Assembly (NCBI GenBank): GCA_965112735.1
Contig: OZ218957.1
Location: 1,612,001-1,676,000 of the forward strand
DNA from: Phaeosaccion multiseriatum
Taxonomy: Eukaryota > Ochrophyta, other classes
DNA length: 64,000 nucleotides
Reading direction: 5' to 3'
This document shows positions 18,157 to 39,528 of the stretch, one piece after another (positions within the stretch are counted from its first letter, which is position 1; each line of letters starts with the position of its first letter). A program made the translations under genes and the position numbers. The notes under the pieces are model-generated. The model was not told the origin of the DNA and made no database searches. It saw only the letters and a program-made list of their open reading frames with translations.

Positions 18157-19206
18157 CAGCCCGCAGGGCCGAAGAGAACCTCACGGTCAAGCCGAAGCTG
18201 AAGCTGAAGGAAGGCGCCTCTCCTCTCCTCCTCTCGTCCCCTTCCTTAAGTCCTTCGCCCCTAGTCCTTATGACTTCAAGCAAAAGTGACCAGCGCTTGC
18301 TTTGGGTCTGTAGCCGAAGACCCTCATCTTGACCGCTTTGGGTCTGTAGCCAAAGACCCTCATCTTGACCGCTTTGGGTCTGTAGCCGAAGACCCTCATC
18401 TTGACCGCTTTGGGCCCGTAGCCGAAGACCCTCGTCTTGACCGCTTTGGGTCTGCAGCCGAAGACCCTCATCTTGACCGCTTTGGGTCTGTAGCCGAAGA
18501 CCCTCATCTTGACCGCTGTGAGTCAGAAGCCGAAGACCCTCATCTTGACCGCTTTGAGTCTGTACCCGAAGACGCTCATCTTGACCGCTTTGAGTCAGAA
18601 GCCGAAGACCCTCATCTTGCCCGCTTTGAGTGTGTAGCCGAAGACGCTCATCTTGACCGCTTTGAGTCAGAAGCCGAAGACCCTCATCTTGCCCGCTTTG
18701 AGTCTGTAGCCGAAGACCCTCATCTTGACCGCTTTGGGTCTGTAGCCGAAGACCCTCATCTTGACCGCTGTGAGTCAGAAGCCGAAGACCCTCATCTTGA
18801 CCGCTTTGAGTCTGTACCCGAAGACCCTCATCTTGACCGCTTTGAGTCAGAAGCCGAAGACCCTCATCTTGCCCGCTTTGAGTGTGTAGCCGAAGACGCT
18901 CATCTTGACCGCTTTGAGTCAGAAGCCGAAGACCCTCATCTTGCCCGCTTTGAGTCTGTAGCCGAAGACCCTCATCTTGACCGCTTTGAGTCTGTAGCCG
19001 AAGACCCTCATCTTGACCGCTTTGAGTCAGAAGCCGAAGACCCTCATCTTGACCGCTTTGAGTCTGTAGCCGAAGACCCTCATCTTGACCGCTGTGAGTC
19101 AGAAGCCGAAGACCCTCATCTTGCCCGCTTTGAGTCTGTGGCCGAAGACCCTCATCTTGACCGCTTTGAGTCAGAAGCCGAAGACCCTCATCTTGACCGC
19201 TCTGAA

Positions 19207-28908
<9,702 letters not shown>

Positions 28909-29454
28909 GCCGTACTAGCGAGAGTCCGCTCTCCACTTCTCTACTCCCTCTTGCTCAATTCCTTTCACCCTTCTCGCCTACTTTGGATTGACCTCGACTC
29001 ATTGCTGAGCATTTCTGCGGGCTTAAAATCGCCCTCAGCAGCTCAGCAGTCTCTGGGCATGTTCACAAGTAGGATCAAGGCCAAGAGAACAGCAGAGCAG
29101 AAGCAAAAAAAAAGAGCGCAGGCTCGCAGGGCGATACAGTTACAGTTTGAGTTCCCGCTGATTGCCTAAAATCGAGTACCTCTACTTGAAATTTAGAGGC
29201 CGTTCCTCGTTTCGAGCAGAAGGTATGTAAAACTTTCAGGGGAATAATTAAAGCTTTTTGAGCCCAGCAACACAGCAGTAGAGAGTAAATTGAGTGCTCA
29301 CCTCGCTCTCCTCCACCACCTTCTTCTCTTCTCAATTGATGCTGGTTTCTTCTCCCTCTCTCTGAGCTTTTCTGCCGACGTGGTGTTTTCCCCTTCTTCT
29401 TCGCTCGCTCTCTCCAAGGTTTACATGTAGGCTGCCTGCCGGGCTGTTAGAGGG
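28909..29454. promoter_or_regulatory. Divergent spacer between MORN and UbiA-like genes
   Basis: A 546-bp head-to-head spacer that should hold both promoters. No TATA element or known motif stands out. A short plus frame at 28,951-29,169 has no recognisable similarity and is not called. Confidence 0.5.
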
Positions 29455-32400
29455 ATGGTGATCGCTTCCTCCTCATTAAAGCAGAGTGGTAGTGCGGGAG
29501 GGATCAACCCAGCTTCTGTAGCTGGGGCACAGCCGCCACAGCAGCCGCAGCAAGCAGTATGGAGCCTGCAGGCAACGAGTGGGCTCCTAGAGGACATGAG
29601 ATCGCAGGCAACCAAGCTCGAGGAGGAATTTGGAAGCGACATAGAGGGGCTACTGGATGGGTTGGGGCTGGAAGAGGCAGGGGCATCCATGTCTACAAAG
29701 GAAATCGACGATCTCTTTGAAGACTTGGTCGATGGCTTGCACAATTGGAGACAGCAAGAGGAGGGGGACGAGGACGAGGAGCGGCAAGAGGAGGAGGAGC
29801 AGCAGCAGCCACCGCTGCCGCTATCTTTTAGTGAAGAAGTGGGGGGTTGGCTCGATGAGGGTGGGTGGCAGGGGAGCAGAGAGGACAGCGGAGAGCTGAG
29901 CTTAGACTGGGGCGGTGCCTCTCAAGACCAGGAAGATGAGAGGCAGCAGCAGCAACAAGGGGAGGGGGGGGAGCGAGGGCCAGAAGCCGGCGTTGGCTGG
30001 GCCGGCAATTCCTCCCCGCATGGAGCCGAACTTGACAAAGACGATGGGCGGTACACTGTTCAGGTTTTTGGGGCCGAAGAGCGACGGGGCACTACTCTGC
30101 AGACCATCGCCGCTGCTGCTAGCGACGCGATTGAGTCTGTGCCGACCGCAGCAGCTGACCAGGACATGAAGCAAGGAGGGTGGGTGGAGGAGGCAAATGG
30201 GGCGAGTGGGCTTGAGCCCGTACAGGCGTACCAGCCACAGGAGATGGTGATACAGCAACAGGAGGACCAAGAGCTCTCGCCAGGTGGTGACTGAGTGGGG
30301 TGGGGGCAGGGGCTGTGTTTTTTTGCAGTGAAGGGAGTAAGCGCTTCTTTCTGTGGGGACCCTCGGCATCTCTCTGTGTGTGTGCGTGCGTGCGTGTGTG
30401 TGTGTGTGTGTGTCAAAGGCTCGCTTCTGGTGGTGAACAAGCAAGATGCAGGCCAATCTGACGTACTGTGTGTGCGTGTGTGCGTGTGTGCGTGTGCTTG
30501 TATGTGTAACTGCCACGAACTCCATCGCAAGCAGGTGCAGAGTCCGAACAAGAGGGCGACGTCGACGGCGGCACAACGAACAAAGCTGACACAACAGCAA
30601 CGACGATGATGCTTGAGCTGGGCACAGCAGAGGTGGTGCTCCGGGGGGAGGGGGAGGAGTCGCAGCTTGGGACAGCAGGAGGGCAGGAGGAGGATAACGA
30701 GGGGAGCTCTCTTCCCCATGTCTCATCTGAAGTCAGCGAAGCGTTGGTGCCGGGGGAGGAGGACGTGCCGCTGGAGAGGGGCTCCCAAGAAGAAGGGCAA
30801 GAGGGGGGCGTAAGCTTCTCATCGTCGTCTACGCTACCTCCTTCTGCTGCTGCTGCTGGTGCTGCTGTTGCGTCAGCTGTATCACCAACTGGTGCTAGAG
30901 AGGCGGCCCCCCCGTCGATCAGTGCCGATGTCGGCCAGGATGGACAGGGGAGGGCCACCGCCCCCGCCGCGCGGTTTGAGGTGCCGGAGCAGGGAGAGGG
31001 AGAGAGAGGGGATGATTCGACTGCTGCTTTCGACCCAGAGGAGGGAGGAGAGACAGAGGTTCGCCTCACTGCTTCCTCTGCCTCCGCCTCAGTCTCCGCG
31101 GTGAGCACCATTGGCTCGTCACCGGCCATTATAGCAGCACAAGCACAGGAAGAAGGAGGGCTAGGCGATGTTACTGCTACTTCTACTGCCACCATTCCTA
31201 CCATCACCAGCACCCCGAAAGACGAAGGTGGACAACCAACAGCACCAGTGACAGCGGCAGTGGAAGGGGAAGTGAAGGTGGGAGGGGAAGTGGAGGAGGA
31301 AGTGGAAGAGGGTGAGGGTGTTAAGGATGCTGTCGACGCAGCAGTACGCCGGAGAAGGCCTGTGATGGACCTGACTAAGAAGGAGGAGAAGCGACGGAGA
31401 AGGGTGGAAGCTGCGATGACGGCGGCAGGAACGAACACGGGGACGAGTGTGAGACGACGCAAGAAGAAGAAGAAGCGGCGAAGGGCGAAGCTGGGAGGGA
31501 GGAGAGGAGGAGAGGAAGAAGGAGAAGGGGGGGAGGAGGAAGAAGAAGAAGAAGAGGACATGGTAAGAGTGAGTGGATTAGAGGAGGAGGAGAAGGAGGA
31601 GGAGGAGGAGGAGGAGGGGGAGGAGGATCTGACGCCTGCTTCAGATCCTGTGGTTGTGGCTGTGGCTGTGCGAAAGAGTGAGGCTGACAAGAGCGCCAAG
31701 GAGGGCGCGGGGGGGGGCAAGGCAGCACGAAAACGAAAGAAGAAGGCCCGAGCAAAGGCAGCTGGAGGAGGCGGAGGCTCAGTCACTTCAGTCGCTTCCG
31801 CCGCCGCTGCTGCTGCTGCAGCACCAACTGCTGCGGCTGCGGCGGCACGACTGTTCTCGGGCTCGTCCCTGCTGTCGAAGGGAGTCGAGGCCGGCAGCGA
31901 AACGTGTCTCTTTGTAGCGTTGAGTGCCGCGGGATGGCTGATTGCCTGTGCGCATCAGCTGGGCATCTGGAAAGACCTTCCGTCCTCCACACGCACCCTC
32001 TTGCTCCTACTGTGCCCGGCGCTGGTGCTGTGGAGCTATAACAGAGACCAAATGGCGAGGGTATTCATCATTCAGAAGCTCGCGGTGGAGACGTGGAAGA
32101 GGCCGCCCTCTCTGGTCCGCTATCAGGTGCGTGCGTGCGTGCGTGTGTGTAAAGGTGTGAAGATGGTGTATGTATGTGGGTGTGTGGCGTGTGTGTGTGG
32201 GGGGGGGGGGGGTGTATGTGTGCGTATGGTGTACGCGTCTTTAGGTGTGCGCGTGTGTATGTGGGTGTGTGGGTGTGGTGTGGGGTGTGTGGGTGCGTGG
32301 GTGGGTGTGTATATGTGTGCGTGTCGTACCGTATGCACTGGTTTGGGTGCCGGTTTGGAGGGTTGCAAGCAACCCTTCTTTGCTACCCACATCTGTGCCC

Positions 32401-33720
32401 CATTTTCGACCCAGGCTAGCTCTTTCTCTCTCTCTCTCTCTCTGTCAGTCTGTCTTCTCTGTGTCTCTTCTTACTCTCACTCCTTTCGTACTCCTTCCCT
32501 CTCTTCTCTTTCGCCCATCCCCTCTCTCCCCTTCCTCCCTCTCTCCCTCAATCTCCCTCTCTCCTTCCCTCCCTCCCCCAACAGACCTTCATCCACCGAC
32601 TGTCAGTGACGGCGGGTGTCAGCGCCCTCGCCCTCTCCTTCGCCCTTGCGTGGAGGTACCCGTTGATCATGTTCTGCACGGCGGTGCTGTGCCTGCCCAT
32701 AACCCTCATGTACTCCACACCGGTGGTCAAGTTTAGAGGACGCTCCATCCCTCTAAAGGTCAGGCGAGCAAGTGAATGTGAACACGGAGGAGGGAGGAAG
32801 GCGGAGGAGGAGGAGGAGGAGGAGGAGGAGGAGGAGGAGGAGGAGGAGAACGGGGGGGGGGGGGGAGAGGGAGGAGGAGAGGAGGAGCAGAAGAGCGTTT
32901 CCGAGGAGAGAATGATGTTGTGGGGGGCTGAGGGTATTCGACCCTTCATGACAGACAAACAGTACGGCATGCGAGGTGGAGCGACCAACCTACAGAAGAT
33001 TGTCCCTCCGCCCCCTCACCACCACCCCCCTCCCCCCCCATCCCTGCCATCCACTGCCATCCACCCATCCCTCAGGCGCTGCCCATGGCGAAGGTCCTCG
33101 TTTGTGCGCTGTGGGCCTTCAACTCCGCCGTGCTGCCTGTCTTCATCGCCGCAGCCAGCTCCAGCCGCAGAGCAACAGTTGGCGACGGCATGATGGAGCA
33201 GATGGGGCTCAAGAACAAGAAGGCGAAGCACCAACCGCTTGTGCGTCTCTTGAGAGCCCTCCTCGGTTGGTTTGGTGACGACGTCCACCAAGAGCCTGGG
33301 GGTCTAGCAGCAGCAGCAGCGGCGGCGGCGGCGGCCGGAGGAACCGTGGGGGCAGGAGCGGGAGGAGGCATCAGAGTGGGCAAACGGTCGCTATTGTTGC
33401 TATCTGTCGGGGTGGCGTTGTGTGTCAATGCGCTTCAGACCATTGAAGACATTCGTAACGTACGCTTCGATCGCATGCAAGGCTACCTCACCGCCCCCGT
33501 CCTACTCGGTCCGGGCGGGGCAAGGCTCTTCGCTCTCGTGGCTGCCTTCTCTTCCTTCCTGGCCTTCTACTGGGCGGGGTGCACACTTGGATTTTCTCTG
33601 TGTGCCTCTGGCTTTGGAGTGGGATTGGCGCTGCTCTATAGACAGGAAAGGGACCTGACGTGGAGGCTTGCGGAACTGCAGGGAGTCTTTATGGCGCTGG
33701 CGTCGGTTGCCATCTCGTAG
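29455..33720 (+). CDS. UbiA-like membrane protein with very long acidic N-terminus
   Basis: Exons 29455-30283, 30535-32126, 32585-32758 and 33076-33720; phases agree; 3,240 nt, 1,079 residues. Residues 1 to about 730 are low-complexity, Glu/Ala/Ser-rich, with a basic block ([13 protein letters not shown]) and no recognised domain. The C-terminal 350 residues are hydrophobic with about eight membrane segments. [20 protein letters not shown] (near 775) resembles the first polar motif of UbiA-type prenyltransferases. [20 protein letters not shown] (990-1,008) resembles the second (D-x-R-x-x-x-x-D-x-x-x-G-x-x-T-x-P-V-L-L-G). Family members prenylate quinones, chlorophyll or haem using prenyl diphosphates. 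The first motif is degenerate here, so activity and substrate are unknown. An Ala/Gly linker interrupts the domain before the second motif. The intron at 30,284 starts GTGGTG, and the join is supported by the frame. Confidence 0.7.
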
Positions 33721-33734
33721 ACCGGAGAAGTGGG

Positions 33735-33936
33735 GGGGGGGGGGGGTGATTGGGGGTGGAGAAGGAGGGGGAGGAGGGGAGCCACACGGTGGAGGTGACT
33801 TACAGTTTTTCAGTAACAGGTTTAAAAAAAAATCTAGACTCTTTGTTAGCGCTTGTGATAGCCCATTGGCTAAGTGTTTTCTTGTGCCATAGGCGTTGGT
33901 GAATACCGTCTGGAGGAGCTTGTGTGTTTTTTAAGG

Positions 33937-33990
<54 letters not shown>

Positions 33991-34162
33991 CACCCTTAAG
34001 TGCCACAGGAAGGATCGGCCCCATGCATGCCTAGCGGCCTAGGCCTATTTGGGAAAATTGCCCGGCCTAGCGAGGGCCGTAGGCCCTCGGCCTATTTTTA
34101 TGCCGCCGCCTAGGCGGCCCAAGCGGGGCGGAGGCCCGCGCGGCCTAGGGCAGACGCCAGCC
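33735..34162. other. Spacer: poly-G, (AT)n and GGCCTAGG-rich palindromic sequence
   Basis: A G-run at 33,732-33,747 and (TA)n at 33,938-33,990. From about 34,020 the sequence is dominated by GCCTAGG/GGCCTA palindromic words, which resume at 34,540-34,665 beyond the MITE-like element. No coding potential recognised. Confidence 0.7.
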
Positions 34163-34168
34163 AACTAG

Positions 34169-34334
34169 TCGACCCCTGATACACTATCGCCACATTCTCG
34201 ATAGCGCGCTATCGGGCCCCGGCGATAGCGGATAGCACGCCGGCTGGCGGATAGCACGCCCCAACAACCCCCCCCCCCCCCAAAGCCGGCTGGCGCCGGC
34301 GATAGCGGATAGCGGATAGTGTATCAGGGGTCGA
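34169..34334. mobile_element. 166-bp MITE-like element with 20-bp terminal inverted repeats
   Basis: The left end TCGACCCCTGATACACTATC (34,169-34,188) is the perfect reverse complement of the right end GATAGTGTATCAGGGGTCGA (34,315-34,334). The element is flanked by the direct repeat AACTAG (34,163-34,168 and 34,335-34,340), as expected of a target duplication. The interior holds several GATAGC(G/A) subrepeats, CCGGCTGGCG twice and a C-run. It has no coding capacity. Superfamily not assigned. Confidence 0.88.
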
Positions 34335-34774
34335 AACTAGGCGGACGGTGGGAGTGCCCAGAGTGCAAAGAGTAGTCAGTTTCATTGCATGGGATTGGAA
34401 GTGAGGAGTAGACTTCGTTCGTGTTGTCTCTTCCGCCTCGCTGGCCCTACGAGGAGTGCAGACCTACAGGTGTGCTGCTACCCACTGGCTGGGCGGCACC
34501 ACGCACGCGCCCACGGTCACTGGGAGGCTGCCTAGAGGCGGGCTATGTAGGCCGCCTAGGACTGAAAAGTGAGCGGCCTAGAGCGGACGGAGGCCGCCGG
34601 CCTAGGCCTATATCGGCCGAAGGCCGAGCGGCCTAGCGGCCTAGAGCAAAAACCGCTAGGCGTGCGTGGGGGCAAGAAGGAGAAAGGCCCTTTCACAGAT
34701 GGCCCATACCGGATTCGAAGAGAGCATGCTGCTGACATTTGTCAGGACGCACGGAAAATCAACAAAAACAACAA

Positions 34775-36148
34775 ATGGACGTGCTATCCTTCGTGAAAGG
34801 TTTCCTTTTGAAAGAATGGTCGGGGTCGAGCGAAGTGTGCTGGGCCATGCTGTCCATCGTCGCGATCCTCTATGAGAAGCAGCGGGATCGAAAAACAGGA
34901 GTGGTCTATACGCATTGGCTGGAGAGCATGGGCAAGAGCTTCCTCAACGCCTTTGGTGGGGACATCCTGGCATCGCTTCTCCTACGGGAAGTCCCCTATC
35001 CTCTGAAGCAGGACGCCTTGTTCCCCATCTTTATCCTCTGCTGGCTCTTGCTGCAGCGCAAGGCGGTGGAAGACTGGTTCATGGCCTCGCCGGGGTTGTT
35101 TCGGAGTATCTTGGCGGTGGCAGCGATATCCAAAGCCAACGCCATTTGCATGTTTGTGAACAAGGCTAATGCCACCTTGGCGCCCAGCCCTCACTACCCC
35201 ATGGCGCTCATTGGGCCCGTCATTGTGGGCACTATGCGCGGCGCGGGCTCGCTTTTCCTGCCCTTCTCGCTCGGAGTCTCCGCAGTCAACAATGAGGCGC
35301 CCTGGAAGCTGCAGGTATCCGCGTGGGCAGCGGTTGCCTACCATATCCTCGCCAATGACACGTTCATCCTGGGAGGGCTGGGGAGGGGAATGCTTGGCTT
35401 GACCATGGACGCCAGGCAGGTGCGTCTGGTGGTAGTGATAGGCTTTTCGGCCTTCACTCTCCTCCGAACCTTCAAAGGGTGGGAGACCTTCAACCCCTTC
35501 TCGCCTGCGCACTCTCTCATGTACGCGGCGACGGGCTTCCGTAGACCTCGGCCGCCTGCTTCTGCTGCGGCTGGTGCGGCCGCCCAAGATGGGGCCAGCG
35601 GGCTGTACGACTTGGTAGCGCGTCGGAGGCAAGAGCGAGTCTTTGACCTGGTGCGGGCGGGTGCATGCGTGGCAGCAATCACCGCCTTCCTGGCCTCGAG
35701 AGACATGGCCGATAGTCAGAGCCGACTTTCGTCCTTCACCCCCGGGCAAAAGCTGGCGCCGGGTCAGCAGCTCGGTACCTGCCTCTCGCCTGTGAGCAGG
35801 TTGCTCCACGGTTGCCAGGCGGAGTATGTGAAGCTCAACAACGATGGCAGCTTGGTGCTCTTTAGAGGGCAAACAGGGGAGGAGGAAGAAGTGTTGTGGA
35901 GCACCCCGCGCCCTGCGGCCAAGAAGCGTGGGGACACGGAAGAGGTGGGTGTGGCCCTGTCGCTGGGAGAGGATGGAGCGCTCTTCATCGCCACGCAGGA
36001 CGAGAAACCCAAGGTGCTATGGAGTACCAAGGCCAGCAAGGGGAAGGGGAAGGGGAAAGGCTCATCTGGAGGAGCGATGGCGGTGGTGGAGGGGGGCGCG
36101 CTGAGGGTGTACAAAGGTGGGGAGGAAGTGTGGACATCGTCGAGCTGA
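34775..36148 (+). CDS. TRIC-like intracellular cation channel with C-terminal bulb-type lectin domain
   Basis: A single exon of 457 residues. The ATG at 34,775 (AACAAATGG) is the first ATG in frame and starts just before the hydrophobic region. Residues 20-250 hold about seven membrane segments with TRIC hallmarks: NAFGGDILASLLLREVPYP (58-76), close to the family's F-G-G-x-I-L-A-x-L-L-L signature, and MALIGPVIVGTMRGAGSLFL (143-162). TRIC proteins are trimeric monovalent-cation channels of ER/SR that balance charge during calcium release. After an Ala/Gly linker (260-275) and another hydrophobic stretch (291-306), residues 327-457 look like a bulb-type (monocot mannose-binding) lectin fold: LAPGQQLGTCLS, YVKLNNDGSLVLF, VLWST, ALSLGEDGALFI, VLWSTKA, RVYKGGEEVWTS. 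The pairing is unusual. No ligand is implied; the Gln/Asp/Asn/Tyr mannose-site pattern is not clearly kept. Confidence 0.72.
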   Translation: MDVLSFVKGFLLKEWSGSSEVCWAMLSIVAILYEKQRDRKTGVVYTHWLESMGKSFLNAFGGDILASLLLREVPYPLKQDALFPIFILCWLLLQRKAVEDWFMASPGLFRSILAVAAISKANAICMFVNKANATLAPSPHYPMALIGPVIVGTMRGAGSLFLPFSLGVSAVNNEAPWKLQVSAWAAVAYHILANDTFILGGLGRGMLGLTMDARQVRLVVVIGFSAFTLLRTFKGWETFNPFSPAHSLMYAATGFRRPRPPASAAAGAAAQDGASGLYDLVARRRQERVFDLVRAGACVAAITAFLASRDMADSQSRLSSFTPGQKLAPGQQLGTCLSPVSRLLHGCQAEYVKLNNDGSLVLFRGQTGEEEEVLWSTPRPAAKKRGDTEEVGVALSLGEDGALFIATQDEKPKVLWSTKASKGKGKGKGSSGGAMAVVEGGALRVYKGGEEVWTSSS

Positions 36149-36381
36149 GAGGTCTCAGAGAGGTCTCAGAAAGGTCTCAGAAAGGTCTGAGAGAGAGAGA
36201 TGTAGAGATGCGATGTCATCGTTCACGGCTCAGTAAGCTTGGAATGGGGTTTTTCTTGCTTCTTGCATGTACTACTCTTCGCTTTACAAACAAAGAAAAA
36301 TCAAATCACGCACACTTTAAAGTCCCCCTGCCCTCGGCAAAGAAAGCCCAAAGCGTGTGCGGGCTTGTGTGCTTGCTTGCT

Positions 36382-38467
36382 TCAGCCCTCCTTCTTGCTC
36401 TGCTCCTGCTGCTCCTTCTGCTGCTCCTTCTGCTCCTTCTGCTGCTGCTGCTGCTGCTCCTGCTGCTGCTGCTGAGGAGACACAGCGTCCCAACTATCCG
36501 AAAGAGAGAGCGCCTGTGACTTGCCCAGCTTTCTCCTGGGATGGGGCTGCGACTTGGGGGACTGGCGAGGGCTGGATGGGGCATCGAAGACCAGGCCTTC
36601 TTCATCCTCCGGGGGATTGTTGGCGGGAGATAGAGCCGCGGCGGCTGCTGCATAGGCCGTGGCAGCCCAGTCTACCGCCGCCGCCTTGCTGTCTTTCTTC
36701 TCCTCTTCCCCCTCTTGTCCTCCTCCTCCTGCTTCTTCTTTTTTATCTCCGCCATCTAAGTCTAGGGCGATGCTAAGCGGGGTATCTCTACCGCTGCTTG
36801 TGGAGGTCTTGCCTCTGGTGCCGCTACCTCCACCGCTGCCGCTCTCCCTTCCCCTTCTGCGGTGCCCTTCTTCTTGCCCCCCTTCCCCTTCCCCGCCTTC
36901 CCACCCCCCCTTGGGTGGAGGCGGCGTGTTGGCTGGTGTCAGGTCCATGCATGGTATCAGCAACGCCTCCTCCGGCCTACGCTGGACCCCCACTCCCACC
37001 TCTCCTCCATCGCCGTACACATCGCTATCGTAAGCGTCGTATCCGACTTGTTGGCCGCTGCCCCTGCCCCTGTCCCTTCCGCTGCCTCTGCCGCTGCCTG
37101 ACCTCCTCTTAGTGTGCCAGCCAATATCTCCTCCTCCTCCCCCTCCGCCTTCTCCTTCTCCTCCCTCCTCCAGCTGAAGGTCAACAGCGACGAGCTCTCC
37201 CTCTCCCTCCTCCCCGAACCCCGACAATGAACCCCCCCCCCCTCCTCCTCCTTCCAGCAGCCGCTTGGAGCTCTCCTGGTTGGCACTGTTGGGGTCTGAG
37301 TGCCCAATACACTTGGTGATCATTTCAGTGTTCGAGTCCCTTGGATTATAGCACAGCAGCAGGCAGGAGAGCACTAGCAGCAGCGACTCCGTCGCCAGCG
37401 TGAGGTACAGCCCCACGCCGAGAGGGCTGCGCGAGGGGGGGGGGGGTATGTGGGCGTGTGGGGGTGTGTGCGTGCGTGGGTGAGTACGTGGGTGGGGAGT
37501 GGTGTGAAGTTTCCGACGGCAGGCAGCAGCGGCGACAACGAAGGACAGAGAGGGGGAGAGAGAGAGAGAGAGAGGGAGAGGGAGAGGGAGAGGGAGAGGG
37601 AGAGGGAGAGGGAGAGGGAGAGAGAGAGAGAGGGAAAGAGAGGGGCGGGCGGGGTCAGAATAGACCAGGGAGGGAGGAGCTGACACTTGGTTGGACACGA
37701 AGACACAAGCAAAGAACCAAAGCTCTCCACAAAAGCCGACACGATAAACTTGAAGAATAAAAACTGAAACGGAAACCCGACCTGAGCGAGTCGGCCATAT
37801 ACTCGAGCAGCTCCGGGCGGCACCGGTCGTAGGGGCACGCCAGCGAGATGGTCCCGTTGGCCTGCGAACAGAGACTTGAGCTGGGGCAGCACTGCGAGGG
37901 GTCGTAGAGAGAGCCTGCTGAAGGACCCCCTGGAGAGTCTGGGTCCTCCCGAGCGTCCGGGCAGTCGAAAGCGCCGCCGGAGCACTCACATCTGGCGCTG
38001 GACATGGAGGTTTCGCAGTTGTCGTCCACGAGGTCCCACAGCCATGCGTCTGTTTGTGTGTGTATGTTAAGTGGTTGAGAGTAGTGGAAAGGGTAGGCAG
38101 GGGAGGGGGGACGCGGGGGGTGGGTGGGTGGGTGGGGTGGGTTGGGGTTGAGTTGGTGAGTGGGGAAGAGGTGAGAGGTGAGAGCGACCACGCGTGGGTT
38201 GGAGTGGAGGCAAATGGATAGGCAGACAAGCAGGTAGTATTTGGGCAAGCAGGCGGGCTGACAGACAGGCAAGCAGGCAGAGACAGACAGTCAGACCGGC
38301 AGGCAGAGGCAGACAGGCAGGCTGACACAGGCAGTCAGGCTGACAGACAGGCAGGCAGGCAGACAGGGGCAGACAGGAGGCAAGCAGGCCGGCAGACAGG
38401 CAGGCCGAGGCAGGCGGGCAGACAGGCAGGCGGGCAGACAGGCAGGCAGGCAGGCAGGCAGGCAGGA

Positions 38468-38505
<38 letters not shown>

Positions 38506-39528
38506 ACGGGCTAAGGCTAGTCGAGTGGCGAATGCACACACAGGCAACTCTCTGTAGAGCTGCATCCCACCACCTCCTCCACCACTTGCAACTTCATCCC
38601 CCCCCCTCAAGAGCCAGGAGCTGTGTCCATATGCAGTCTTATGGCCACCCCCACCCACCCGATATGCCGCAGTCAGTGCTCTCAAAGTAGTGAGTGTTGA
38701 AGGTCTCTCGGTATGTGACCTCTACGCCCGCGAAGGTGTTTGGTAACTCCGTCTCGGCCAGGCTCAAGCTCCCCTCTGTAAGACGAGATGTGGAAAGGGG
38801 GGGAGTCATAGGTAACAAGGGGTACGGAGAGAAACGAGGGGGGCTTCTTGTTTACTCACTGACTCACTCACTCCATTCCCCTTCTACGCTCCTCACAAAG
38901 GAGTAGGCTGCAACAATGCGACGGACGCTCCGGTCATTGCCTCTGTGTCTCTCGTTTTTGGAATGGGTGTGGCTATATGCAAGTGCAAGGTCCTTCCCCT
39001 CCGTGCCGTACCTGTGAGGTACAGCCACACAGCGACCAGGCTCTGCAGTACGATGAGCACGGTCAGGGAGGAGTTGTAGAAAGAGAGTACTCGCCGGCCT
39101 CCAATCTTTCCGCGGTCAATCTGGACAGGAGGAGGGAGCGGCAGCCAGAGCACGTGGGGTGTAAGACGGATTTCTCGAGAGCGATATTATATTGGCAGCG
39201 GATGGAGCAAGAACGACCACTTCTCTTTTCCCTCGTCTCGCATGTCATGCCATGAATCAGCGTTATCATCAAACGCCTTGTGATAGTTTGTTTAGCTTGG
39301 ACTCACCTGATTACACACGCCGTAGCATCCGATGACCGGTAGGGCGATCAGCGACAAGCCGAACATGAAGAGTTTGAAGAGGCGAGCCCCAAGCATGTCT
39401 CGCACCAGCTCCACATCGTAGTTGGCCTTGAGGTAGAGGCACAGGCCCAGCAGTACGCCCCCCCACACCAGCAGGAGGCAGTTGCAGTTCAGTGCCGTGA
39501 ACTTTAAGATGTCATTCAGTCGTCCCAT
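36382..39528 (-). CDS. Tetraspanin-like four-helix membrane protein with long Gln/Gly-rich tail
   Basis: Exons 39528-39307, 39120-39012, 38775-38659, 38049-37782 and 37426-36382; 1,761 nt, 586 residues; phases agree. TM1 is LLLVWGGVLLGLCLYL and TM2 LFKLFMFGLSLIALPVIGCY. TM3 is LTVLIVLQSLVAVWLYL and TM4 is LYLTLATESLLLVLSCLLLC. Between TM3 and TM4 lies a Cys-rich extracellular loop (DCGIS, DNCETSMSSARCECSGG, a CC pair in DPSQCCPSSSLC, and CPYDRC), as in tetraspanins, though the classical CCG is CCP. The cytosolic tail of about 250 residues is unusual: Gly/Glu-rich, ending in poly-Gln. Tetraspanins organise membrane microdomains. The start codon is 121 bp from the divergent neighbour. Confidence 0.7.
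38225..38515. repeat. (CAGG/CAGA)n tetranucleotide repeat in tetraspanin intron 3
   Basis: About 290 bases of GGCA/GACA units, purest at 38,405-38,505. Confidence 0.93.

Noticed and set aside
28951-29169. 72-codon plus-strand frame in the MORN/UbiA spacer
   Set aside because: No recognisable similarity and no splice or context support; it lies in the divergent promoter region.
34739-34774. Upstream start of the TRIC-lectin gene
   Set aside because: The frame extends 12 codons upstream only to a TTG; the first ATG (34,775) has a good context and precedes the hydrophobic domain.
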